NCBI GenBank assembly: GCA_037903475.1
Contig: JBAJFG010000258.1
Span: 1,054,001 to 1,118,000, forward strand
Direction: 5' to 3'
DNA length: 64,000 nt
From: Ancylostoma caninum
Taxonomy: Eukaryota > Nematoda > Chromadorea > Rhabditida > Ancylostomatidae
The notes below the pieces were generated by a model, which saw nothing but the letters and a program-made list of their open reading frames with translations, had not been told where the DNA came from and ran no database searches. Below are positions 37,065 through 49,700 of the stretch, piece after piece. A program made the position numbers and the translations under genes. Positions within the stretch are counted from its first letter, which is position 1. Every line of letters starts with the position of its first letter.

Positions 37065-37429
37065 AGGCAGTGTGTCACCTCGTTTTTTGGTTAACCTGAA
37101 ATGTTACAAAAAGGTCTTTAAACAATATTTTTAAAGGTTTTCGGGACGGGATTTGTAACAGTTTGTTGAGCCTAGTGGACGCGTGAAGCCGTTGATCTCA
37201 TCGATCGGACACGTCTGGAGGTAGTGGCCAACGCTGCGGATGTGGCGGGCAGCTAGCACCTCACGGATCGCTCCACCCAGGTGGTCCGTGAACTGCACTT
37301 TCGTACCCTCCGAAAACGGGGTTTTTGTCATTTTTATGAGCTTTGACGTACATCTTTGGAATTAGCGTCACGAGGAGGTCTAGAGTCTATTGGTACTTTC
37401 AGCTCACGGAACGAGGTGACACACTGCCT
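37065..37429. mobile_element. TTAA-flanked MITE C1 (piggyBac type)
   Basis: Ends AGGCAGTGTGTCACCTCG and CGAGGTGACACACTGCCT, flanked by TTAA at 37061-37064 and 37430-37433. TTAA duplication is the mark of piggyBac transposition. The core (about 37140-37310) is closely related to the cores of the two elements at 59.4-60.2 kb, including GATCAACGG-TTC on the minus strand. No transposase. Confidence 0.85.
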
Positions 37430-37433
37430 TTAA

Positions 37434-38150
37434 AGGCAGCACCCATGATAATTTTCATGTCCGAACTTTTAAATGTTTTCGAGTCTGGACGATAGTACTA
37501 GTGATTCTACGAAAGTTACACCGCCAAGGGCATCTGCATTCCTAAGATATAACAAGTTAGACTTGGTATCCGAGTAACTGCGGATGAGATGTGGCGCAAA
37601 ACAAATCGGTTGTTTTCTGCCGACTCAGTCAGCTTTCCAAAGAAAACGCTTGGTTTCTATGCTCATTCCGAGGATTTTTACATTGTACTGGTCTTTTTAC
37701 CCCATTTACGGCCTTTCATTTGTTATTAGGCCGTAAGATCCCTTCTTTCTCCCAAAACTTCCAAATTTTCAAATATAGTGGGGATTTCTGTTTGCTAGTT
37801 GTTTACATTTAACCATAAGTTTTGTTTCTTTTTTTTTGACGTATCTCTGTAGTGAACATTCTACTTCCTTTTCGTTTGTGCTTTTTTCTCCTTTAGAAAA
37901 GCTGGAAAACTAGTTGAGTATCTAGTTTGCACCATGAAATTCGGTGACAGTAGGGGCAGCGTTATCGACTTCCTTGATCTTCTCCATCCGCCTGACTCGT
38001 CCACCTTGCTATTGCAGGAAACTGGAAGCATCCAAGAACCATTTTAGCGTGAGTTTTGAGAAAATTGACTACTTTATCCATGTTTCTCATATTCAGAAAC
38101 CCAAGATAGCGCTAAAGTCTGAGTGGCAGAATTTGTCGTGGGTGCTGCCT
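37434..38150. mobile_element. TTAA-flanked MITE C2, abutting C1
   Basis: Ends AGGCAGCACCCATGATAA and TTGTCGTGGGTGCTGCCT, flanked by TTAA at 37430-37433 (shared with C1) and 38151-38154. About 717 bp and non-coding. It shares only the first six bases of the ends with C1, so it is a different family using the same target. Confidence 0.75.
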
Positions 38151-38417
38151 TTAAGCCTTTTATAGAGATAATAGAGGCTCGTCCTATGTAGCGGCAAGAG
38201 CATCTTTTGTTCGTCGATCCCGCTTCAGGCCAATCAAGCTTTTAGTACCTTCGGAATCGATGAATTGGTACCAGAGTGTGAGGATGAAGGGTTGACTCTG
38301 TACAGTTGATGGGCTCACAGCCATGCCACATTTTCGCTGCAAGCGTTCCGCATCCTTTCCATTGCTTTCTCTTAAGTGAAATCGGCCTAATCAAAAAGAA
38401 TAAACCGCGTTCCTCAG

Positions 38418-38464
38418 GGCAATTTTATCTTTCCCTCAACCGCAATTTTATCTTTCCCTCAACT
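38418..38464. repeat. Short tandem duplication
   Basis: GCAATTTTATCTTTCCCTCA, then AC, is present twice in direct succession. Confidence 0.7.
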
Positions 38465-38521
38465 GAAATAGCTATCTGTAACTGTTCACGACCGATTCAA
38501 TTCTCAATACTGTCACATTTC

Positions 38522-38958
38522 AGGTGTTTCCCCACTCCAGGACACCGGCACACCCTTATCACACCGCTCGACACGACTCTAGGCTTTCCCTCGCTTTAGG
38601 ACGCCGGCGCAGGCTTACCACACTGAAAACCCGACTCTAGGCGTCCCCCCCCCTATTTTGGGCGCCTTCGCACCCTTATCACAGTGGTGGACTTGTCTTC
38701 TCCACTTCTGGGCGCCGGCGCAGCCCTTCTGTATTGACTCCATTGACGGACCCGTTGCACATTATCCAAGCTTCTCCTCGATCTCATCCCTACCCCACTC
38801 AACCCACACCCATTCCACACCCGCTCCTAGACTTTTATATGATCTCACAATCACGATCACTAACCAATTGTAGAATTTCATATCGGTCTGACACACATAC
38901 ACACTCACATACTGACAAACATAAAAACAGACTAAGCCTGTTATTATAAGTCACGATG
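38522..38958. repeat. Minisatellite-bearing dispersed repeat, copy 1
   Basis: About four units of 58 bp (core AGGCGTTTCCCCACTTTTGG, then CGCCGGCGCACCCTTATCAC). They are followed by a unique tail with TATGATCTCACAATCAC, ACCAATTGTAGAATTTC, an ACACAC-rich patch and ATTATAAGTCACGAT. The same array plus tail occurs at 57.9-58.2 kb, so array and tail are one unit. The array alone occurs at 58.9 kb (inverted) and 60.9 kb. Confidence 0.7.
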
Positions 38959-39223
38959 TTTTGTAGAGATAATGCTTCTTCTCATTGACTCCTCTCACGC
39001 ATGGCTGAGGTGTTCCGCCACCTGCCAAAGGGCTTTTTCGAGGTGCTCCACAACGTGAGAAGCTTATCTGAGAATTACACACTGAAATAAATTATTAAGT
39101 TAAGAAATTATAGATGTCCGCTGGGTTCGTTTCCTTTTTCTCCTCTATTTTCCCCAGTGTCACTACTTTTGGCCGGCCATGTGTATTCATGTAAAAGGGT
39201 GCTTCATGGCGCTTCAGAAAATA

Positions 39224-40500
39224 TTAGGTGCGTGCAAAAGTTCTGGGGCAGTTGGTGGTATTTCACTGTTCAACGTCTTTTTGCTCCTTGCGTTTGCGAA
39301 ATCCTGCAACGGTTTTCATGTATGCTGGTAGCCTAAAACATCTGCTACCTATACCACTTTTGGTTCAGGTCTACGTCACAGCGTTGCTCTGTTTTGGCTG
39401 TAAAACCAATGCTATGAGCAGTACAATAATTTGGGGGATTTCTCCTCATGAAGTCAAATCTAAACAGTCAGCAAGAGAAGCGACCCATAGCATCAATAAT
39501 GCGTTTGTGGAGAGTATGTTCTCTAAAACGCCGGGTGCTCGAAGGTTCCTAGGATTGCTGAGCGAAGATGAGAGCCTGGAAAGTAGTTCACAAGTTGGTC
39601 AGAGATTTCGTCAACGCAAAGGCGCCAAGAAAGAGCAGATTGAACCAGACCTTGTGCAAAGCATGCAGGACATTAGGGGGAATTGAGTCAACAATGGCTC
39701 GTCACTTGAAGAAAATCGGTGAGAAGGGGAAGGGGAGTAGATGGATTTTGCGTGAGTTGAGCGAAGAGCACCAACGTCCATACTGGCAAGTCTGCAGATA
39801 TTCAACCTTCAAATTTCCCAACAATTCGTTTCATGGAAGAATTGTTATTGTTGATGGAGAATGGGTCAGATACGACAATAGGAGGAGGTCATCCCAAAGT
39901 CCGGGCTCCTGCCATCCACCTAGAAAATGACCGAACCATCACTACCTTCTTTAAAAGAATTTTGAACTTTCATGGTCCGCACTCATCCTGACTCATCTGC
40001 AATGAATTTTTTTCTAATGAATGCACAATAATCGCCCTTTAGTATTTTCCTTTCCCTATAGTAATCACGGAAAAACGCTTAAGCGTGGGGCGGCACAGGC
40101 GGAAATATGTGGTCTGTTCCGGCTGTGGGAGAGCGCACACCAGCATGATGCAGTGCCAATCGTATAAAGAATTGCCCCTTCGTGCTCCGGAATTCCACCC
40201 TAACCTATATTACTCCTTATACCTGCCTCTAACAGACTACCCCCATTTCAACCTTCTATGGCTTTACCCCCGCTGCTAAACTTTTAATGAAAAGACCCTT
40301 CCGGAAAACGACGTGTGCCACTAATACAAGTGCAGACCTGTCAAATTTTTAGCTTCTGGAAAAATCTTTTTTGTGCCATATTGGCAACATTACGCGGATG
40401 CTAACACTTTTTGTTTTGAACAAAATTGCTGACATTGAGTCAAGTTATGGCATTCTGAAAAATTAGATGCAACTGCCCCGGAACTTTTGCACGCACCTAA
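39224..40500 (+). mobile_element. Full-length inactive mariner transposon
   Basis: 1277 bp with 31-bp terminal inverted repeats (TTAGGTGCGTGCAAAAGTTC, then YGGGGCAGTTG; one mismatch) and TA on both sides (39222-39223, 40501-40502). Plus-strand fragments match mariner transposase of the Cecropia/SETMAR type: SAREATHSINNAF (DNA-binding part), MARHLKKIGE, then RIVIVDGEWVRYDNRRRS, where the family has a D-E/D motif before W-YDNRRRS. The C-terminal part is a remnant (LPLTDYPHFNLL). Frameshifts and stops separate the pieces, and part of the catalytic domain is gone. It cannot encode a working enzyme. The intact ends could still be recognised by a related transposase (inference). Confidence 0.85.
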
Positions 40501-40571
40501 TATATGAATTGTTTGGTATCTTGGTATCCTCTATTTTTTTACTTTTGAAAAATCATTTTTATTTGGTAGCG

Positions 40572-41248
40572 CACCTACTCAAGGCGGACATAGTAAGTGC
40601 GCGAGTAGCCATCGGCCGAATCCTTCTCTGCCGTGTGAAGAGTCGCCATTCCTTTGGAACAGTTATATTGTCAGATAATGGAAGAGTGTGTCTTGAGTAC
40701 GCAGACAGAAAACCACACCTGCTCAGCGACGTACAGCAGCCTATTCCAACAAATAATTCTGATGGTCACGAATGGAAGGTGACTGCGTTTGAGATAAGAT
40801 ATTAAAGGAACGCCTCATTCAAAGATGAAGTATCCTGATCAGAAGTTTACTCTTGATCTCTCTGCGCAGTATCAGAGCCGCTTGAACCAAGACCTCCATC
40901 GTCATGGTATCAAAACGGCGGCTACAAGACTTATCCACGATATGGTCCAAACGACACATTGCGAAAATGACCTGGAAGAGAACCAAAAAGTAAGAATAGG
41001 AAGCTCTTCCTCACTCGCCTCCTAGTCCAGGATTGGCACTATCAGATTAACACTTGTCCCTGCCGGCGCAGTGTTCGTTGAAGGTGAAGAACTTTAAAAA
41101 CTGCGGTGGAGCTAAAATTTGGGTGGGTCGCTACGGCGTCTCAGAGCTCTACGATTTCGTCATGGAGGGCACTCGTTCATTTTACATGGAGGAAGTAGAA
41201 GGGTCACGCAACAATTTGGAAAATACCCTTTGGATGGAGTTCTTGTGA
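40572..41248 (+). CDS. Unrecognised three-exon gene, 5' end missing
   Basis: Exons 40572-40778, 40825-40989 and 41072-41248 (stop TGA). Introns are 46 and 82 bases (GTGACT...TTCAAAG; GTAAGA...GGCGCAG) and both are phase 0. The protein reads VAIGRILLCRVKSRHSFGTV, VCLEYADRKPHLL, then FTLDLSAQYQSRLNQDLHRH, ATRLIHDMVQTTH, and finally FKNCGGAKIWVGRYGVSELY, FVMEGTRSFYMEEVEG. About 183 residues are visible, soluble, without a membrane segment. The first visible exon needs a phase-1 donor upstream, and the mariner ends only 71 bases before it, so the 5' exons may lie beyond the insertion. The start loosely recalls the transthyretin-like pattern but lacks its later cysteines. I assign no function. Confidence 0.5.
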
Positions 41249-43071
41249 TATTGTCGTGGTAGTGTTTCTAATTTGAATGTCAAACGACATTTATAATTCC
41301 TCAACCTAATACTATATTTTGATGTAAACGTGAATGTACGATGTATGTTTTCAGTGAATTCTTTATTTCTGGCTAGTAAAGGAGTATCTGGAACACTAAC
41401 ATTCGCTATGATTCATTCCACTTGTCATTTGTAAACGGCACTATGTTGGTCGATGGCAGCGGTGAGTAATCAGCAAGGAATAAAGCTCGCAATATTTCCT
41501 TCATTTCTCTGCGTCCTATACATTTGTACAGGTTTGAATGGTTTTGGGCACAAGGCGTCTATATATCTTATATTTTACATTAGTAACAGAGCAGTCATGT
41601 TCTCCCTTTCCTTCGTTCTCTGGGTAGTTCTGTTGAATAAGCTGGTCTATATTTGCTTTAAAGAGCTTTAGTCCTATAAGTTTACGAGTGTTCTTCTTAG
41701 AATTCATGTACAATAATCACCTGTAAAGCTAGGTGGGTGGTCGAACTTATTCTAGACACACTACTGATTTCTAATGCATAGTTTATGTGAGACGATTAGA
41801 TTGTGCTTCACGAAAAGCTGAAATGAAAAGCAACAATGAATTGAGCACTTGAGGACTTTCCGATCTTCTCTATCCCACTTATTTTTAGAAACCTGCAACA
41901 GTACCGAATTAGCGCCACAGAACCACAACCATTAAGAAGTGGGAATCCAGTCTAATAATCAGTGAGCATTGAAGTTGACGAAACGCATGCAAATGAGCTA
42001 CGAGGACTAACGAAAAAGAGACTAGAGGTGAAAAAGGAACAAGGCAGATGATTAGCCAACAATGCTCAAGGAATTTTCTCTACATTCTACGGTTGAATGA
42101 AAGCTCCTAGCAACATTCTTCTTCTTGTGTCTTCTTCTACTGAAAACATCTTAGCGACCTCATTGGCAGGAGTGAACGTAGTGCGAGAAATAGTGTTTGG
42201 TAGAATAAGTTGCAAGCTCAGGTAAACTTGGAGCACAGCCAGGCCTCTGGAGACAATGTAATATTGAATTCTCAGGCTCAATAAAGGGTGCTCAAACAAA
42301 AAGCTGTGTGGTGTAGCAATTAAATTTAATAACAGCGCTCACATCGTGCCTATATTGCATAAAAGGAAGACAGGGGCTGTAGTTTGTTGTGTTGTTATAG
42401 AGACAAAACATTGCTGACTATTACATTTCATAGTAAGACTAGTACGAAGCTCCGCTCCGCCTCCTCTTTCAGTAAAACGTGGTAATTTCAATAAATCACA
42501 TTGTCATGTTTTTGTGCAGAAGTTTTTTTGAATTCGGAAGGAACTCGTGGTGTAAGCCATGACCTCAATTTGGATTTTATTTAGGTTGTTGGGGTCTAAG
42601 CCCTACATAAAGCTTACACATGAGGTTTGTAACGTATCAAGGGTCGCCTCAGCGTCCGCCTCAGAATGGATTATACAATTTCGTTCTTAAGTGATGATTA
42701 TCTCAATGGTCTTGCTCCTTTCAGAATTTTGCATCACCTACACTACAAGAGTAGCAGTGTGTTAGATTTCACGCGATCTCCTTACGCTTACTTGATTCGG
42801 TTTATCTCTAGCACTCTTGGCACACTCCTTCCTGAGTCACTGCATGCATTTTGTATTACAGTTTTCTTGGTCACCTCTTTGCTCCTCTACTGAAGAGCCG
42901 TCTTGTGCACACACATGTGTTTATAAGTCTTAGCCTCTAATTTTCAAGTTCTTTGGTTTTCTAGCCTGTTTTGACATGTTTGAATTCCTGGTTGAGTCCT
43001 TAGCCATTGCTCAGTTACGCGTTTGGTTTGCATGTTATTGCTGACTCCCGATTGCACGCCTTCATGGTGTA

Positions 43072-43107
<36 letters not shown>

Positions 43108-43698
43108 GTTAGCTTGAGTAGATGCTGGGAAAAACACAGAGAAGCCAAGCTCAAATAATAGCCCCTCAAACAATTTGTTTCAAAGTTACAGCTTTTTTAC
43201 TCCCTCCTTTTCTGAGGACATTAAAGAAAATGCTGCCTAAAAACAACCACAATTGCTTGAAACAGATCTTTCAGATATGTAGCTTTCCTGAGGAGGTACA
43301 ATATATAATATAATATAATATATCACTCTCCGAGTACACGGTGTCAGTCTCAGTAATGATCACTATGGAGGGCGGAGACAGTCCACCTTATTATGCCCAC
43401 AGAATCCACAATCCTGCTTACTGTTCAGTCCACTGTCGGGCACATCAGTCCTCGAATGTGTTTCACACGGATACACACGTTTTCAGACTGAGCGATTATT
43501 TTGAGCCATGATAACAAGTACATAATTTTAAGCACAGTCACTTCCTGATCTATTCATTAGGCTATCTACGGCATTCATTACCCCTCCTATATTGGTTATT
43601 ACAGTTGTAATTGCCGCATTTCGTTGATCTACATGAACAGTTTCCTCAATGGATTTCCGTGTTTATGTATGACATTTTTCGTGTATAACTCAGTTTCA
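41249..43698. other. Spacer, probable LINE tail near 43.1 kb
   Basis: No supported exon. CATGGTGTATTAAATAAATA followed by an (AAAT)n run to about 43109 resembles the repetitive tail of a nematode LINE. No coding part is visible next to it. Confidence 0.35.
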
Positions 43699-43702
43699 GG
43701 CT

Positions 43703-46700
43703 ATGCTCACATCTCCAGAGACGTGCGCCAGCTGGTACAAGATATTTGATATCTACTTCGCCCTTTCCGTATTTGCTGTGTTTTACTACTCATATATTCT
43801 CTACTTGATCACTTCTTCGACCTCGAAAGCGCTCCGGTCACCTTATTTCCGAATTTTTGTTGTCACAGGTAAACATCAAGGATTGCTAAACATCTCTACA
43901 TGTATGCGATAACATCCATCTTAACTCTCACTGCACACCATCATGTTCTAATGATGAAGACACTGTGCTGCTCTGGCTGAGCCATGTGTTTCACTTCAAC
44001 ACTGGACTTCAGCATAATATTATTATTATTAATTATTATTATTATTATTATTAATATTAATATTATTTAATTATTATTATATTAATTATTATTATTAATT
44101 ATTATTATTATTATTATTACTATTATTATTATTATTATTATTAATATTATTCTTTAGACACCACTACACCCTTGCGGGACTCATTCGGAACTTCCTAGGA
44201 CGTGGTGCTGGAATTGATTTTTGTATTAATGTAATAATTAATCATCATAAATTTGAGCCTAGTTACGCACTGCTGACTTAAATCGAAAGCTTTCTAAAAA
44301 GTAGTGCCGGAATTGATCTTTATAGTGAGTCCCTCGCAACCATGAGCGGAAATTATTGCGTGGATTGCCACCCGTAATTAAGAGAACCGAGCACTACGGG
44401 TATCAGCGCTGCCCTTCCTCTTCTACCTGAGCATGTGATAGCCTATCTCGTGTTCTGGGATTTTCACGAACATCATCACTATACTGCAATACAATATGAC
44501 GATAGCGAATGCGATGTTTTTTTTGCTCTCTGAAATAATTTGCGCACCACCAAGATATATGTGGCGCAGATTTTCTCAACTGATTTTGTATCGATGTCCA
44601 ACCTAACAGAGGAAAGCATGAGGCCATTGAAATGTTCCGATACTAGATCTAAGCGATAATTCTGGTTTCTGGTTTTCCGACCGTACCGAGGAAGTTAAAC
44701 AAACAGAGTGGCTGTGTGCCGCAGGGTAGTATGAGGTCAGCAAATGAACCTACTATTAGTGCTGGATAAATTAGTGACCTTAATAAGTTTGTAGTTTCCG
44801 GTTTTCACCAAGCCTGGCGTAATGGATAACGCCAAAATCTAGATTGCAGAGGAGCAGAGGACTGATTGCATCTACAGATTTAGATTCATGACGGTATCAA
44901 ACGATGGATGTTTACAGGAGGGATATCAGGTGCACATGCAAGATGAAATGGACTTGATGAAATGGACTCACTCACCGTTTGAACCGTTCTTCCTAGTAGC
45001 TCAAATTCAAGTCCGCAAGCTGATGTAACGGGACACTGAAAGCCAAAGGTTCACCGGTATTCACATTTAAGTTCAAGCTCTGAGGACCCCTTTGTAGGAA
45101 ACCTGAGATAAAAACGAATGAAAGTGGTGACGAGATGTTTGTGTTCACGGGCAACTGCTACAGGCCGTCTTCTTTCTCACCAAGAAAAACGGGATTTTCG
45201 GGATCTCACTCAAAAATTCAGTTGTCCGACCCTTCTACGGAAGGCTGCTGTAGTCTGATTATCATTTTTCATCGAATATAGTTTTTGCGGCACTGGAAAT
45301 ACGTCGAAAAACTTTCGGCTCACACTGCTTATTGAAATGGATTGCGCACACCTGTTAGCATTTTGTAGACAACCAGCCTGAAACTCCGGCTGGCGCCGAC
45401 CTTTAAGGCTTGTTCGAGTGATAGCTTCGCTTGAACGATTTTCTTATTTCCATTGGAAGATATTCATGAGGCCGTCAAGAAAGTAAATGTTAGATTAATT
45501 ACTGCACTTCAATTCTGCTGCTCCCACGTTATGGCATCGGTTTTTACAGAAAGCCGTGATCCCTCCCTCCTATTTCTTGGACCATATCTATACCGTACCG
45601 CTTCATAGCATTAACACCAATGCCTTACATAAGCCTAGTGTTTTTTCCTCATCTTGTCAAATCCTAGTGTAGGTGAAACATCAAATCCTGAGCCACGTTC
45701 AGACCCGTCTCAAGCTGCCGTCACGACATGACCATTCCGTGTACATCGCTCGGCTTTCGAGTAGATCCCCCCTCACTATTAAGTTAACTTCATCTCACAA
45801 TGTCTTCCTGAACAGCGGAGTTGTTTGCGTGTTTCGGCTGCAATAGGACTTAATTCATGATATCCTCAGAATTTATGATATTTATAACCTTGTACGTTGG
45901 CTTCTCTCTTTTTTCACCCAATCCATAAGAACCAACTTCGTGAATCACGTACCGTCCCTCAAACCTGCTTTTGGGCTCAATTCGTAGCATTTCTTCTTGT
46001 TAATATTATGGACAATCAAAGAGATCACTATTCCTCAGTCCACCACTCCGGTTCTGCTGGGTAAAGACATGGTTACTCTCGTTTCATTGATGTCTTCCAC
46101 TGCTGAGCAGGTGGATACGTGTTTAGTCCTGTTTCAAGAATATGTGTGCCCTCTCACTTCCCTATAGTCCTTATCGAAAGTTGCGTACGGACGGAGTCAC
46201 GAAGTGTGAATTAGTAGTTACTAGGTGTTCCTCAGTATCTTCTCAGAAAACCTAAACCACATCTTGCGATGGGTATGCACGGGTTCTGCATGCGATTAAT
46301 AAAATCGCGTGTTTTGCATGGAATTTGCATCGGATTTGAGGACGCATGGGTTCTGAGATGGTATGCATGTGTTTTGCATGGCTTATCCATTAATGAAAAT
46401 GAAATTATTTATCGAAATAAAAAAAAACCGTGCTTTGCATGAGGTCAGTCTGGGTTTCGCATCCGTGGGGCTTTGCATCTACATGTAAATAAAATGGTCA
46501 TTTCCATCTTCTTCATTGATTACTGTCATTGTTCCTCCACATTCAAATGTGGTTTGTCCGAGGAAAATCCACTCTTCGCAGCTTCCATAGTCATGCCAAA
46601 AGTATGTAGATTTCCCTAGTATTGTATGTTATTAGTTTCAAGCATTTATTTCCCAACTCTATGACTCCCTTCAAAATGAAGTATTATGACTCCCTTCAAA

Positions 46701-49700
46701 ACGAAGTACTATGACTCCCTTCAAAATGAAGTATTTTAGAGAAGCTCAGAACTGTGGTAATCCACAAGTGTTTAGCGATGAAATGAGTTTGCTCGGACCA
46801 CCCTGCATTCAAATTGGGCCTTCTTAAATCGACGATGGGTATGCATGGCTTCTGCATGCATACGACTAAGAACACCAAGCGTTTTTGCATCACGTATGTA
46901 CGACGTGTGTAGAACATCCGAAAGGCAATCAATTTCAGTACCCTTTCCGTCTTTGAAAAAATTATCTCAGAAGAGATCATCTGAACGGTCGAGAAAGTGG
47001 TGCTTGGTAGGCGAGGGGTCTGTCGATTATGATATATAGGGCAGAGCTTCCAAGCCTAGCTGCTCCAACCTGTGGAGTGTCTGACATGTGGCTGGACGAC
47101 ACTGTGTAGGAGGATTCTATCCATTCTAGTGAACAACGCCTGCCTCACATAAAGAACTTTCTGTTTTATTCCATTCACATCCTAGAAATATCTCTCACCT
47201 GAAAAAATCGATGACCTGTGGTGAACTATTTTTGCAAAAAAAAACCAACACAAAGTCACTCACCGTGACCTTCATTTGCTGCACTTTCTACTTCCAGTAG
47301 TGTTGCGGTGTTTTTCCTTTACCCAGCTATTCAGCAAGGCTTCTTATATTGTCATGAATGGTCTGTATTTTACTATAGACAAAGCGATTGAGGGATAGGT
47401 CGCTACTTGTTTGAAACAAAGGGGCGAAACACGCTTCTCAACGAAAATTCATCCTGTAATCGTTTAGCTTTGGGCTGGATGCTGTGCGGCACCCACTCGT
47501 CAAGCTTTTTCATTCTCCCAATGTTAGGTAGGATGGGAAATCTTCACGATATTTAGCGTATAGGTTCAGCGAAACAGCACGTTGTTTTGAGCAAGTCCTT
47601 TTGATTATCGCCATCAGTTGATGGTCGCCAACTTCAGAAAGGTCTACACGACCTTCCTTGATATCGAAGCAAAACTCACCACGTCGGAAAATTTGGAAGT
47701 TCTGAAAAGTTTCGTTCAGAAAACAGAAACAAGTAAGTGGATCTCATTCAAAAACAGATGAAACGTTTAAAAGGCCATGAAATTTTCTGCGATATGTAGC
47801 GTCTCATACAACTAAAAAGAAAACCGGAAATTTTCTGCAACGAAAATAACGCAAGGAAAATGCGCATTATTTGTGCACCAGTCTGATAACATCGAGAGCG
47901 TTCACCATCTTAGTAAACGAGGTCACCCCAATTCGCCATTCAGGAGAGGTTGAACATATCGAAGATGAGAAATGCAGGAAGTGCTAGATGCACAAACCGG
48001 TGAAGGGTGAACATTCGCTCCAGTCCTGCTGATGCTAGAGCTTAATTTTTGCTCCGGGCGCATGTGAACGCCATTCATTACACCTACGCAATTACGATAA
48101 ATATGTAGAAGGTCATGCCACAATGCGAATTGATTATAATACGGCTGGACCAATGCAAAACACTCATATAAACATGAAAAACCTATGCAGATAACATGCA
48201 GAACACTATTTAGACTGGGTTGTGTATGTGGCTGCATGAGATCTACGTGATTGCGCATGTCAAAATCGTGGGATTTGCATCTTTTAATCCGATGCAGAAT
48301 CAGATGAAGCGGTTGTTAGCCTCCCTCTATTGGTGCAAAGTTCAAGCTCCTAGGCGCGAATGATTTGCAGTGGTACAAAGCGTTCAACCATTTACGGCAG
48401 TACAGTTTATAATAATTAATTCTGAGAAAGCTAGCTAAGATTTTTGAGGTATCTTCGACGTACTAGGCGTCATCGCACTGGAGTACACTCGCGAAGAACT
48501 CGTAATTGGTTTCGGTAACATTTGATACTAGTTGATATTGAAATCGTCCTTTAAATTTCATCTTTCTGATGAATGCTGTTTTCAGGCCCATCAGTTGAAC
48601 CATTAACTCGACTTTTCATGTCATTAACCGGCGCAATGCTCTTCACTCACATGTTCGGATGTTTTCTTATGACGTTAAATAGGTATACAGCGGTGTGCCA
48701 TCCTCTCCGTCATCATGCTGTAAGTCCTGGATTTGCAAATAGGAGCTTGCAAGATAGTGAACGGTGAATAGAGGAAATCTGCATGATATCTGTCTCAGAA
48801 ATTACTGCTTATAGATCTGGACCGCTTCTATAGTGAATGTTCTGTTGATGATCGATATTATCGTTGCTTTTGCGGCGTTTATCCCTCTTTACTCAAATAA
48901 CTTTGTCTACGAACCATGCAGGAATGGTTGGGCTTTAAAAGGACGCAGTAAACCCATACAAGTAGGGTTTACCTACGTTTAAATTTTATCTAAATCTAAT
49001 TAAATTTCATCATTTTTCGTTTAAAGGACTCTTACTTAAGCGATATTTTGTTCGTAGGACTTTTCTTTTCGATCCTCCGCTTGTGCTTTCTGAAATTTTT
49101 CGTTGTTGGTGGCAAATCTGGGTTGCTAGGTTTTTTGAGGGTTTGTTCCCTACTTAGGCAGAAGGGAATGTTGCCAATTCCTTATGGCTCGACCAAAACA
49201 GATGGAGGAGCACTGTTGCATTGTTTGTATGATTTCACATGCAACTGCTCGCGTAACAAAGCCACTCCTGTCCTAATGTGCAATGTGAACGCATCGATGT
49301 AATTCTGCTACGAATAGCGTGCCTTGCAAGTTCCTCTCCATGTTTTCCTGCCCAGTGCGCAGCTACCCAATGAGCGCCAAACATGATTAAGTCATTTAGG
49401 AGATACGCATTATGAGTTCAGTCGTGACTGTGATAACCGAAGTAGCTTGCTTGATTCTGATCTGCCTCGCTATCTATGCCATACGCCAATATGGAAACGG
49501 AATCAAGGCAGACAAGGTGGGTGCAAGCAAATGCAAACCTCAACCTAAAATTTGGGAGAGTTTGTCATCCTCATTTTCAGAGTTTGATTTTGGTTACTGC
49601 CATAAACTGTGTTTTGAGCTTGCTCGAGTGCATTTATGACATTTCGTTTCTGCTCAACATTGAAAGCGAGAGTGTTGCATTTTTGAAGTGGATAGCTAAT

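Larger units (their letters stand above)
43869..48585 (+). other. Large intron of the srv-type gene
   Basis: 4.7 kb containing an (ATT)n microsatellite (about 44018-44152), a 25-bp tandem repeat (46660-46734), and a field of TTTGCAT words at 46.27-46.50, 46.83-46.90 and 48.24-48.30 kb. The short frame MVANFRKVYTTFLDIEAKL at about 47620-47757, with a good donor inside, is coding-like but unidentified. The 111-residue minus-strand frame at 47923-48258 has no recognisable domain. Confidence 0.5.
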
